From Flavobacteriaceae bacterium (GTDB taxonomy: Bacteria; Bacteroidota; Bacteroidia; Flavobacteriales; Flavobacteriaceae): a stretch of 64,000 bases of DNA. Made by a program: the position numbers and the translations under genes. Under the pieces are notes generated by a model. The model made no database searches, was not told the origin of the DNA, and saw only the letters and a list, made by a program, of their open reading frames with translations. Below, piece after piece: positions 38,376 through 46,186 of the stretch. The DNA is taken from the NCBI GenBank assembly GCA_030726725.1, contig JANRDC010000031.1, positions 185,233 through 249,232 on the forward strand, written 5' to 3'. How positions within the stretch are numbered: the first letter of the stretch is position 1; every line of letters starts with the position of its first letter.

Positions 38376-39608
38376 TTAATCTTCTAACTCTTCTTTAAGG
38401 ATGCGGATGACATCCAAAATGGTTTCTTCTTCTAAGTCGGTTCTGCGGGCTAGTTCCGCCACGTCCTGTTCCAATACTGAACGGGCCGTATCCAGTCCGA
38501 TTTTCTTGAGCTCATCGATGATCCAAGCTTCGATTTCGTCAGAGAATTCTGTCAATTCAACATCTTCCTCAACGCCTTCTCTAAACACATCAATCTCGTA
38601 TCCGGTTAACTGACCAGCCAATCTGATGTTATGTCCAGATCTACCAATCGCCTTGGAAACCTCCTCTGGCTTCAGGTAAACTTGAGCGGTTTTGTTCTCC
38701 TCATTGAGTACCACAGAGCTGACACGCGCTGGGCTCAAAGCTCTAGTAACCAACAACTGTGGGTTGTTGGTCCAGTTGATCACATCGATGTTTTCGTTGC
38801 CCAACTCGCGAACTATTCCATGGATTCTAGATCCCTTCATACCCACACAAGCCCCCACTGGATCTACGCGGTCATCATAAGACTCCACAGCTACCTTGGC
38901 CTTTTCACCTGGGATGCGCACCGCTTTTTTGATGGTGATCAAACCGTCAAACACTTCAGGAATTTCCTGAGCAAATAAAGCCTCCAAGAACTTAGGCGAT
39001 GTTCTGGACATGATAATTGTAGGCTTGGTCCCTTTTAAATCAACAGAATCGATGATTCCGCGAACGTTGTCTCCTTTTCTAAAGAAATCAGAAGGGATTT
39101 GCTTGTCTTTGGGCAAAATAATCTCGTTGCCTTCGTCGTCCAACAAGATAATAGCCTGATGGCGAATGTGGTGCACTTCAGCAGTGTACAACTCCCCTTC
39201 CAAGTCCTTAAATTGCTTGTAAAGCGTAGTGTTGTCGTGTTCGTGGATTTTGGCGATCAAATTTTGACGCAGGGCTAAAATAGCGCGACGACCCAAATCG
39301 ATCAACTTCACTTCTTCAGACACGTCCTCACCGACCTCAAAGTCAGGCTCAATTTTGCGCGCTTCGGTTAAAGAGATCTCCTCGTTGGGGTCTTCTACTG
39401 CTCCATCCTCGACCACCACGCGATTTCTCCAAATCTCCAAATCCCCTTTGTCAGGGTTGATAATAATATCAAAGTTATCGTCAGATCCAAACTTCTTTTT
39501 AAGGGCGCTTCTAAACACCTCTTCAAGAATCGCCATCAGCGTAACTCTATCGATAAACTTGTCGTCTTTAAACTCAGAAAAAGATTCAATGAGTGCAATA
39601 TTTTCCAT
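38376..39608 (-). CDS. nusA: Transcription termination/antitermination factor NusA
   Basis: A 410-residue RNA-polymerase-binding protein: N-terminal domain (1-about 125), S1 domain (about 130-200, [16 protein letters not shown]), and two KH domains (about 230-345, with [12 protein letters not shown] and [17 protein letters not shown]). The last about 65 residues form an acidic helical region ([20 protein letters not shown]). It modulates pausing, termination and antitermination. It lies 12 bases after rimP; a hairpin with a U-run in the rimP leader may be a site at which NusA regulates its own operon. Confidence 0.98.
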   Translation of the reverse strand: MENIALIESFSEFKDDKFIDRVTLMAILEEVFRSALKKKFGSDDNFDIIINPDKGDLEIWRNRVVVEDGAVEDPNEEISLTEARKIEPDFEVGEDVSEEVKLIDLGRRAILALRQNLIAKIHEHDNTTLYKQFKDLEGELYTAEVHHIRHQAIILLDDEGNEIILPKDKQIPSDFFRKGDNVRGIIDSVDLKGTKPTIIMSRTSPKFLEALFAQEIPEVFDGLITIKKAVRIPGEKAKVAVESYDDRVDPVGACVGMKGSRIHGIVRELGNENIDVINWTNNPQLLVTRALSPARVSSVVLNEENKTAQVYLKPEEVSKAIGRSGHNIRLAGQLTGYEIDVFREGVEEDVELTEFSDEIEAWIIDELKKIGLDTARSVLEQDVAELARRTDLEEETILDVIRILKEELED

Positions 39609-39620
39609 CTTGCTCTACAA

Positions 39621-40085
39621 TTAAAATTTGATAATCACTTTAGCTTCTATAATCTCTGAGATAGGAACATTCCATTCCTTGTCCACAGTGTGTTTTCCTT
39701 TGCCGATGGGCTTGGGCTCTCTGGCCTGCCAACGGAGCAATATGTGTGTTTGATCTGCATGAACCAACTCAGCCTCTACTTTTTGTTCAGCGGTTTGCAC
39801 AGACAGCGTTCGCCCTATGTTTTTGGTGTATTGACGGGGTAACTTCAGCGGAGCTGTCGCACCTGCAGAAGCTACTTCCAAAGCGAAATCAAACTCTTCG
39901 CGATCCAATTGGTGTTCGATAGCACGAGATATATCGATACAGTCCTGAAGTGTCACCCCTTGATCTCCATCCAAAACGACATTGATTTTTTGGTCTGCTC
40001 CAACGCTGAAGTCGATCAAAAACAAGTGTGGGTATGTATCCAAACCCTGATCCAACAACTCTTTTACACGCTCTTTAAACGCCAT
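39621..40085 (-). CDS. rimP: Ribosome maturation factor RimP
   Basis: A 154-residue 30S assembly factor. The N-terminal alpha/beta domain contains [20 protein letters not shown] and the conserved [33 protein letters not shown] corresponds to the family's VSSPGLDRPLK motif, here with A in place of the usual P and G/D. The ATG at 40085 ([11 protein letters not shown]) is used; the longer frame extends through the leader hairpin and promoter and is not real. First gene of the rimP-nusA-infB operon. Confidence 0.93.
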   Translation of the reverse strand: MAFKERVKELLDQGLDTYPHLFLIDFSVGADQKINVVLDGDQGVTLQDCIDISRAIEHQLDREEFDFALEVASAGATAPLKLPRQYTKNIGRTLSVQTAEQKVEAELVHADQTHILLRWQAREPKPIGKGKHTVDKEWNVPISEIIEAKVIIKF

Positions 40086-40092
40086 ATTTGGG

Positions 40093-40120
40093 TAATAAAA
40101 GAGGGGACAAATGTCCCCTC
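40093..40120 (-). promoter_or_regulatory. Leader hairpin with U-run before rimP (candidate attenuator)
   Basis: On the minus strand a perfect 8-bp GC-rich stem (GAGGGGAC/GTCCCCTC, loop ATTT) is followed by TTTTATTA and then, 7 bases later, the rimP ATG. It lies about 20 bases downstream of the predicted start of transcription. The shape is that of an intrinsic terminator inside the leader, so it could attenuate the operon; it could instead occlude ribosome binding. Confidence 0.6.
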
Positions 40121-40145
40121 TCGCTGTTACTTTTGATTTACTGGG

Positions 40146-40175
40146 CAAATATACGTCAATTATTTTGATCTCCAA
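40146..40175 (-). promoter_or_regulatory. Promoter of rimP-nusA-infB (TTG-N19-TATATTTG)
   Basis: TTG (40175-40173) and TATATTTG (40153-40146) on the minus strand are separated by exactly 19 bases. It is divergent to the tRNA-Gln promoter 34 bases away. Confidence 0.75.
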
Positions 40176-40208
40176 AACCCAGGAGCCCAAAAAATAAATC
40201 CGCTTTTC

Positions 40209-40238
40209 TTGTCAAAATAAAACTTTGTATTAAATTTG
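40209..40238 (+). promoter_or_regulatory. Promoter of tRNA-Gln (TTG-N19-TAAATTTG)
   Basis: TTG at 40209-40211 and TAAATTTG at 40231-40238, spaced by 19 bases; the tRNA begins 10 bases downstream of the -7 box. Confidence 0.78.
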
Positions 40239-40247
40239 CACCCGCAT

Positions 40248-40319
40248 TGGCTTATGGTGTAATTGGTAACACAGCTGATTTTGGTTCAGTCGTTCTAGGT
40301 TCGAGTCCTAGTAGGCCAA
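40248..40319 (+). tRNA. tRNA-Gln (anticodon UUG)
   Basis: A full cloverleaf can be drawn: acceptor TGGCTTA/TAGGCCA, D arm with AATTGGTAA, anticodon stem GCTGA/TCAGT with loop TTTTGGT (anticodon TTG), and T arm CTAGG-TTCGAGT-CCTAG. The discriminator base is A at 40319 and CCA is not encoded, so it is added after transcription. Confidence 0.95.
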
Positions 40320-40325
40320 CAACGA

Positions 40326-40351
40326 AACCCTGAGGAAACTCAGGGTTTTTT
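40326..40351 (+). terminator. Intrinsic terminator after tRNA-Gln
   Basis: The 9-bp stem AACCCTGAG-GAAA-CTCAGGGTT (40326-40347) runs into a T tract ending at 40351, only a few bases before the next gene. Confidence 0.88.
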
Positions 40352-40354
40352 CAT

Positions 40355-40362
40355 TATGTTTG
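40355..40362 (+). promoter_or_regulatory. Possible -7 box of the DUF2723 gene
   Basis: TATGTTTG matches TAnnTTTG and overlaps the first in-frame ATG (40356), which argues that translation begins at the next ATG, 40380. No clear TTG is found at the -33 distance because the tRNA terminator occupies that region. Confidence 0.4.
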
Positions 40363-40379
40363 TGCCTCAAATTAAAGAC

Positions 40380-43300
40380 ATGACACCACAGTTATTTGAG
40401 GTCTGGAACCGCCGTTTGGGCTGGCTCAGTTTTGGTATTGCCTTGTGCATTTACGGACTTACCATCGAGCCTACCGGAAGTTTCTGGGATGCAGGCGAAT
40501 ATATTTCCACTTCAGCCAAACTCCAAGTAGGTCACCCTCCAGGAGCGCCTCTATTACAGATGATCGGTGCGTTTTTTGCGCTATTTGCCATAGACGCTCA
40601 GCATGTAGCCCTAATGGTTAACGCGGTTTCTGCGTTCTCCAGTGCCTTCACCATTCTATTTATGTTCTGGACCATCACACGTTTGGGACTTTTGCTGAAT
40701 CCAAATACCCCATGGACCTCCAGAAAATATATCGCCTTGTTGGGTAGCGGATTGGTAGGAGCACTAGGATTTGCCACCACCGATAGTTTTTGGTTTAACG
40801 CCACAGAGACTGAAGTATATGCGATGGCGAGCTTAATCATGGCGCTGCTGCTTTGGCTAGGCCTTAAATGGGTAGATGAAATCGATGAGCCCAGAGGCAA
40901 CCGTTGGTTGGTGCTGATTTGGTTTGTGATCGGCCTCACTTTTGGCATTCAATTCATGGGCTTTTTGGCCATCCCCTCCATCGGTCTACTGTATTACTTT
41001 AAAAGATATCAGACCACAACGATAAAAAACTTTGCGTTGGCCAATGCTGCTTCCGTGGGTATTTTACTCTTGGTGTATAAATTCTCTTTGACCTATGTGC
41101 TTAAGGCATTTGGTTGGGCTGAAGTATTTTTCGTCAACGAATTCGGCCTTCCATTCAACGGTGGCTCGCTCTTATTGGGTTTGGTCATCGCCTCAGGATT
41201 TGTTTGGGCACTGCGCCTTACTTCCAAAAAATCAATGCGCTCAGCACATACCGCTGTGCTCTGTGCGCTCTTTCTACTGCTGGGATTTTCTACCTGGCTG
41301 ATGTTACCCATCCGGGCCAATGCTCAAGTGGTCGTCAATGAAAACGACCCTTCAGATGCGCGGGCACTCCTCGCCTACTACAACCGCGAACAATACCCAG
41401 GTGTAGACAGTCCGTTTTATGGCGCATATTACACCAACTTGTTCTCCAGTGATGGCGTGGACAAAGACGACAAACCCAAATACGAGAAAAATTACAGCAC
41501 AGGCAAATACGAGATCGTCAACGATTTCAAAAATGCTGGGCGCGGAGCCGATCCCAAACACAGCGGCTTCTTACCTAGAATGTGGAGTGAGCAAAACGCC
41601 GAAAACTACATCGCTTATTACGGCGCTCCTATTTTTACCCCAAAACCGGAATACGCTGGCAACCAGGAATTGCAGACAGCTATTGCCGAAGTCAAAAAAA
41701 ATGTAGCTACAGGAGCGTATGGCGCCTCTGAATTGATCAGTATCCTCAAAGAATTGGGGCCATACATAGATATTCAACCGCCTTCACTAGGAGAAAACCT
41801 AACCTATATGATTGATTTTCAATTCAATTATATGTTTTGGCGTTATTTGATGTGGAATTTTGTGGGCAAACAAGACGATATACAAGGTAGATACGACAAC
41901 CACGGAAACTGGTTGAGCGGTATTGACTGGATCGACACTTATCGTTTGGGCACCCAAGAAAACTTACCTGAAGACATCGCTTTTAACAAGGGCCGCAATA
42001 CTTATTTTTTCTTGCCCTTTATTTTGGCCTTGATGGGGATCGCCTATCAGTTTAAAAAGGACAAAAAACAATTTTGGGTATTGTTTGTGTTTTTCTTGTT
42101 TACAGGATTGGCCATTCAGTTTTACACCAACCCGCCTATTTTCCAACCCCGAGAAAGGGATTACTCTCTGGTAGGTGCCTTTTACGTATTTGCCCTTTGG
42201 ATGGGATTGGGTGTTATGGCGCTGTTCGAAGCGCTGACCAAGATCAAAGACCATAAATTAACAGCTCCCGTCACAGTTGGTCTTGGTCTTTTGGCTGCGC
42301 CCATACTCATGGGGGCACAAAACTGGGATGACCACGATAGAAGCAACCGGTATACCGCGCGTTCTACGGCTGAAGCCTATTTAAAATCAACCCAAGAAGG
42401 CAGTGGCGCTATGATTTTTACCATTGGGGACAACGACACTTTTCCGCTTTGGTATATGCAGGAAATCGAAGGATACAGAACCGATGTTCGGGTGATCAAC
42501 ACCAGTTTATTGGCCACTGATTGGTACATCGATCAAATGAAGCGCAAAGCTTATCTCAGCGAGGCGATCCCGAGCCAGCTCAACCACAATCAATACAGAT
42601 TCGGTACACTTGATGCGGTTTACTATCAGGAAATAACCGACAATCGATGGAGTATTCAAGATTGGATGGCCTGGATCAGCAGCGGAAAACCCCAAACCAA
42701 GTTTAAATATATATTGGAGAACAAGGGTGCAGATCTAAGCCAGTACCCAGAGTCCAGTTTAAACATTGTGTACTACCCCACCAACAAAATCCGCATTCCA
42801 GTCAACAAGGCCCATGTGCTGGAAAGCGGTTTAGTCGCTGCTAAAGACAGCGCGCTGATTGTGGATTACATCGATATCGACTTGCCCAAGAGCGCATTGC
42901 CCAAAAACAGAATATTGATGCTGGACATATTGGCCAACAACGACTGGAAAAGGCCCATTTATTTCTCGGGGGGTAGCTTTGATCCAGCGGAGTATATCTG
43001 GCTTCAAGACTACCTTCAACTCGATGGACTTGCTTATAAACTGGTGCCGATTAAAACACCCAAACAAAACAGCTATGAGTTTGGCCGCATCGACACAGAA
43101 ACCATGTATCAAATCGTCACCTCATGGACTTGGGGTAACTCGGATGATCTAGCCCTTTATATCGATGGGCAAACCAAAGTTCAAGGCTTGTCGTTTAGAA
43201 CACACCTAGCCCGATTAGTCAATGCCTTAATCGCCGAGGGTTCTACCGAAAAAGCCATTGAAATCTGCGATATTGCTATGAAATATATTCCGCTCAAGCA

Positions 43301-43655
43301 ATTTGGATTTTACGCTTTTGTGGAGCCGTTTATCGAAGGGTATTACCAAGCAGGCGCTCAGGAAAAAGGGGACCAACTCTACCGGGATTTAATCGCTCAA
43401 TACCAAGATCATTTAGATTACTACGGGCAGCTTCCGATGGCTGAACAATCGCGTGTGATCCAAGAAATCGTAGGAGACTTAGACAGTTATCGCACCGCTT
43501 TTGAGCTGTGGGCGGCTTTCCATCCCGAAGACCAATGGGCTGAAGAATCTGCCACTTTCACCAGTTATATCGAGCGCTTTAGCCATTTCTACAGCCAGGA
43601 TCAAACTCCGATAGATATGGGCAATAGTCCTGCGGTGGACACCTTAGGTCAATAA
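40380..43655 (+). CDS. DUF2723 / TMEM260-family integral membrane protein
   Basis: A 1091-residue protein (1099 if the ATG at 40356 is used). The N-terminal half holds about twelve helices; just after the first is the family motif SFWDAGEYISTSAKLQVGHPPGAP. The second half has a periplasmic part with GDNDTFPLWYMQEIEG and DVRVINTSLL followed by a helical tail with TPR-like segments. The family is annotated as protein O-mannosyl-transferase-like; the human relative TMEM260 is an O-mannosyltransferase, so a lipid-linked sugar transfer to exported proteins is plausible but unproven here. A glycosylation role would fit a cell with type IX secretion. Stands alone between the tRNA terminator and its own terminator. 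Confidence 0.88.
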   Translation: MTPQLFEVWNRRLGWLSFGIALCIYGLTIEPTGSFWDAGEYISTSAKLQVGHPPGAPLLQMIGAFFALFAIDAQHVALMVNAVSAFSSAFTILFMFWTITRLGLLLNPNTPWTSRKYIALLGSGLVGALGFATTDSFWFNATETEVYAMASLIMALLLWLGLKWVDEIDEPRGNRWLVLIWFVIGLTFGIQFMGFLAIPSIGLLYYFKRYQTTTIKNFALANAASVGILLLVYKFSLTYVLKAFGWAEVFFVNEFGLPFNGGSLLLGLVIASGFVWALRLTSKKSMRSAHTAVLCALFLLLGFSTWLMLPIRANAQVVVNENDPSDARALLAYYNREQYPGVDSPFYGAYYTNLFSSDGVDKDDKPKYEKNYSTGKYEIVNDFKNAGRGADPKHSGFLPRMWSEQNAENYIAYYGAPIFTPKPEYAGNQELQTAIAEVKKNVATGAYGASELISILKELGPYIDIQPPSLGENLTYMIDFQFNYMFWRYLMWNFVGKQDDIQGRYDNHGNWLSGIDWIDTYRLGTQENLPEDIAFNKGRNTYFFLPFILALMGIAYQFKKDKKQFWVLFVFFLFTGLAIQFYTNPPIFQPRERDYSLVGAFYVFALWMGLGVMALFEALTKIKDHKLTAPVTVGLGLLAAPILMGAQNWDDHDRSNRYTARSTAEAYLKSTQEGSGAMIFTIGDNDTFPLWYMQEIEGYRTDVRVINTSLLATDWYIDQMKRKAYLSEAIPSQLNHNQYRFGTLDAVYYQEITDNRWSIQDWMAWISSGKPQTKFKYILENKGADLSQYPESSLNIVYYPTNKIRIPVNKAHVLESGLVAAKDSALIVDYIDIDLPKSALPKNRILMLDILANNDWKRPIYFSGGSFDPAEYIWLQDYLQLDGLAYKLVPIKTPKQNSYEFGRIDTETMYQIVTSWTWGNSDDLALYIDGQTKVQGLSFRTHLARLVNALIAEGSTEKAIEICDIAMKYIPLKQFGFYAFVEPFIEGYYQAGAQEKGDQLYRDLIAQYQDHLDYYGQLPMAEQSRVIQEIVGDLDSYRTAFELWAAFHPEDQWAEESATFTSYIERFSHFYSQDQTPIDMGNSPAVDTLGQ

Positions 43656-43657
43656 AT

Positions 43658-43690
43658 AAAAAAGGCCGGAGCGATGCTCCGGCCTTTTTT
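43658..43690. terminator. Bidirectional terminator between the DUF2723 and thioredoxin-like genes
   Basis: A 12-bp or longer stem AAAAGGCCGGAGC-GAT-GCTCCGGCCTTTT with A and T runs on both sides, placed between two convergent stop codons. Confidence 0.92.
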
Positions 43691-43709
43691 TATTGGTTTC
43701 CAAGAACCA

Positions 43710-44006
43710 CTATAAGTGTTCGTTTAGTTTGATCAGCAAGGTGTTGGCATCCTGTTCTCCGCTCTGTCTCCAGAGCATTTCACCTTGTTTGTAAATCATC
43801 AGTGTAGGTAAGGTCTTTACGCGAAGTGCTTCGCTGAGCACCTGGTTTTTGTCCACATCGATCTTGATCACTTTTCCTTTGTCTCCAAGGGCTGCGGCTA
43901 CATGATTGAGCACTTCGTGCATCTGCTGAGCAGACTCACTCCACTCAGTGTAGAACTGCAACAAAACGGGAAATGGCACGTCGATTAATTCTCCAAATTT
44001 TGACAT
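43710..44006 (-). CDS. Thioredoxin-fold protein without the redox CxxC
   Basis: A 98-residue cytoplasmic-looking protein with the complete thioredoxin fold: strand VLLQFYTEW, helix, strand KVIKIDVDKN, the cis-proline loop TLPTLMIYK (P67) and C-terminal strand/helix. At the active site WCGPC is replaced by WSESA (S23, E24, S25, A26), so there is no cysteine pair and no thiol-disulfide chemistry. It may be a binding or chaperone-like protein; function unknown. It has its own promoter (44026-44055) downstream of the phosphoesterase gene and converges on the DUF2723 gene. Confidence 0.85.
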   Translation of the reverse strand: MSKFGELIDVPFPVLLQFYTEWSESAQQMHEVLNHVAAALGDKGKVIKIDVDKNQVLSEALRVKTLPTLMIYKQGEMLWRQSGEQDANTLLIKLNEHL

Positions 44007-44025
44007 AAACAGCTGATTAGCGGTT

Positions 44026-44055
44026 CAAAAGTAGTAAAAAAAAGTTTCTGGCCAA
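44026..44055 (-). promoter_or_regulatory. Promoter of the thioredoxin-like gene (TTG-N19-TACTTTTG)
   Basis: On the minus strand TTG (44055-44053) and TACTTTTG (44033-44026) are 19 bases apart, and the -7 box lies 19 bases before the ATG at 44006. Both boxes fall in the gap after the phosphoesterase stop. Confidence 0.72.
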
Positions 44056-44065
44056 TCGATCAGCA

Positions 44066-45295
44066 CTAGGCGACCGACTTTGTGCCTTTTTTGAGTACAA
44101 TCGCAGTGATTTCTGGCCACATCCCAACACGACCAGGGTATCCGATAAATCCGAACCCGCGATTGACATTGATCCACTGGCCCATTTCTTGGTATAAACC
44201 AGCCCAATAGGTGTACCTCCACTGTACAGGACTCCACTTGACCCAGCCTGGAATTTCAACACCAAACTGCATACCGTGGGTGTGTCCGCTTAACGTCAGG
44301 TGGTAGTGGATCGGATCTTTAAGCACTACGTCTTCCCAATGCGAAGGGTCGTGTGACAACAAAACTTTAAACCCATCATCAGGGACTTGAGCACTGGCCT
44401 GGGACAGATCACCCTTTTTGATAAACCTTCCCCTGCCCCAATTTTCCACTCCGATCAGGTGAATCTGTTGCCCCTCTTTTTCGATCACTCGGTGTTCGTT
44501 GCGCAATAGTTCAAAGCCTATTTTTTGGTGGGTCTGGACCAGGGCGCTAAAATTATCTTCCTTTTCCTCGGGGCTTGACCACTCGATATAATCACCGTAA
44601 TCGTGGTTGCCCAATATGGAGTATTTGCCTGCCGGAGCTGAAATTTTGGAGAAGACTTCAAGCCATGGCTCCATTTCAAGAGCGGTATTGTTGACTAAAT
44701 CTCCAGTGAACACCACTAAATCCGCATTTTGGGCATTGACTAAATCCACGCCATAAGCGACCTTTTCTGGGTCGTCAAAACTGCCGGAATGAATGTCTGA
44801 AATTTGGGTGATTTTAAACCCGTCAAATGCTTCTGGCAAATCCTCGAAATACAATTCATAGGACAATACCTTATAATTGTATTTGCCCTTGTACATTCCG
44901 TACAGCAATGCGCCAAAAGGCAAAGAAGCAATGCCCAGGGCCAGTGCGCTGATGAATTTTCTTCTGCCCGGCAACAAGGGACCTGGATCTCCTATTGTTT
45001 TGCGAAAACCAGCGACAAGGACCCGAATTACATCCTCTGAAAGCAGGATAGAAGTCGCTGTTAATTTAAAAACCATCACCGATAAAAGCAGACCAAAAGC
45101 CCACCCGGTAATCGGAGTGACACCAATTCTAGAAGTCACTCCTGTGGCAAATTGAGCGATAAAAAAAACCAAAATACCACTCCAAACCAGGGCTATAAGC
45201 CACCAAACCCAAGCTCTGGGCTGTAAAGTTTTTAAAGCCTGAAAGGCATAGGCCCCAAAAAAAGCGTAAAAAGCGATAAAAAGTACCCAGCGCAT
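44066..45295 (-). CDS. Membrane-anchored metallophosphoesterase
   Basis: A 409-residue protein with four N-terminal helices (about 4-22, 29-50, 62-82 and 113-135) and a calcineurin-like phosphoesterase domain. The binuclear metal site is complete: D167 and H169 (QISDIHSG), D199 (FTGDL), N230 and H231 (LGNHDYG), SHDP, and SGHTHG. The family (YaeI/YkuE type) includes lipid-headgroup phosphodiesterases such as UDP-diacylglucosamine hydrolases, but the substrate here is unknown. TATATTTG at 45309-45316 (minus strand) is a likely -7 box, 13 bases from the ATG. It follows cutC by 43 bases. Confidence 0.9.
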   Translation of the reverse strand: MRWVLFIAFYAFFGAYAFQALKTLQPRAWVWWLIALVWSGILVFFIAQFATGVTSRIGVTPITGWAFGLLLSVMVFKLTATSILLSEDVIRVLVAGFRKTIGDPGPLLPGRRKFISALALGIASLPFGALLYGMYKGKYNYKVLSYELYFEDLPEAFDGFKITQISDIHSGSFDDPEKVAYGVDLVNAQNADLVVFTGDLVNNTALEMEPWLEVFSKISAPAGKYSILGNHDYGDYIEWSSPEEKEDNFSALVQTHQKIGFELLRNEHRVIEKEGQQIHLIGVENWGRGRFIKKGDLSQASAQVPDDGFKVLLSHDPSHWEDVVLKDPIHYHLTLSGHTHGMQFGVEIPGWVKWSPVQWRYTYWAGLYQEMGQWINVNRGFGFIGYPGRVGMWPEITAIVLKKGTKSVA

Positions 45296-45338
45296 GCCTA
45301 TTTTTTGGCAAATATAGGGCGCCTGAAAATAATCGTCC

Positions 45339-46067
45339 TTAAAGTTTTCTTAAGACCTCGCATACCTGCCTAATTTTTTCAACTGACGTATCGTATTGGT
45401 ATTGTTCGACCAATAGATTTGGAGAAATCAACGGCACCTTGGGCGGTGTTTCCAACACCAATTCAGGCACAATTCCAGACAAGTGGATGGCATTAAAACC
45501 TGCGGATTTAAACTGCATCACATGATCTGGCGCAATTCCTGAACCAGGCATCACAGTCAGGGAGGTAGTCTTGAGTTGCATGCGTTCCAGCGTACCCATA
45601 CCCTGAATCGCAGTTGGGGCACCTCCAGAGGAAAGCACGATGTCCACGCCCAGATCTTCCAAAACAGAAACAGCCTCCACAGGGTCATCTACCCAATCAA
45701 CCGCTCTGTGAAAGGTGCATTTCATACCCTGAGCCGCGTGAAGCAATTGACGGGTGCGGACTTGGTCAATTTTATTGTCTTTGGTCAGTACGCCAAAAAC
45801 TACCCCTTCAAAACCCATATTTCGACACAGTGCAATATCGGATACCATGGAGGCAAACTCATCATTGGTATAATTAAAATCACCCATTCTCGGTCGGATC
45901 AACACATGTACCGGAATGCGCAATTGCCGGCGTACTTGTTCCATCATTCCATAGGATGGAGTTAATCCTCCTACACCAATAGCGGAACACAACTCAATCC
46001 TTTGTACACCTGCTTGCTGGGCCGTTAAGGCAGAGGCAATGGTGTGGGCGCAAACTTCTACCTCCAT
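45339..46067 (-). CDS. cutC: CutC family protein
   Basis: A 242-residue TIM-barrel protein. Conserved regions are the N-terminal MEVEVCAH and IELCSAIGVGGLTPSYG, the IRPRMGDFNYT loop, the TFHRAVDW strand, and LSSGG with VMPGSGI. CutC is described as a copper homeostasis protein, although its biochemical activity is not settled. The ATG at 46067 is used, since the longer frame only adds a TTG and one codon. It diverges from polA; the roughly 120-base intergenic region holds no promoter that meets the full consensus. Confidence 0.92.
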   Translation of the reverse strand: MEVEVCAHTIASALTAQQAGVQRIELCSAIGVGGLTPSYGMMEQVRRQLRIPVHVLIRPRMGDFNYTNDEFASMVSDIALCRNMGFEGVVFGVLTKDNKIDQVRTRQLLHAAQGMKCTFHRAVDWVDDPVEAVSVLEDLGVDIVLSSGGAPTAIQGMGTLERMQLKTTSLTVMPGSGIAPDHVMQFKSAGFNAIHLSGIVPELVLETPPKVPLISPNLLVEQYQYDTSVEKIRQVCEVLRKL

Positions 46068-46186
46068 AGTCAACTCTTTTCACAAAGAAACAAAAAAACA
46101 AAACCCCAAATCCTGTGACCTTTCACCGAACAAAATCATGAGGTAAGCCGATATTCTTTTGTAGATTTACCCCTGAAACACACCTT

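Noticed and set aside
43710..44006. Thioredoxin (trxA) as the product name
   Set aside because: The CxxC required for thioredoxin activity is missing, so the active enzyme name would be misleading.
44017..44265. Minus-strand frames of 82 and 70 codons around the end of the phosphoesterase gene
   Set aside because: They overlap the phosphoesterase coding region in other frames and the thioredoxin-like gene's promoter, without features of their own.
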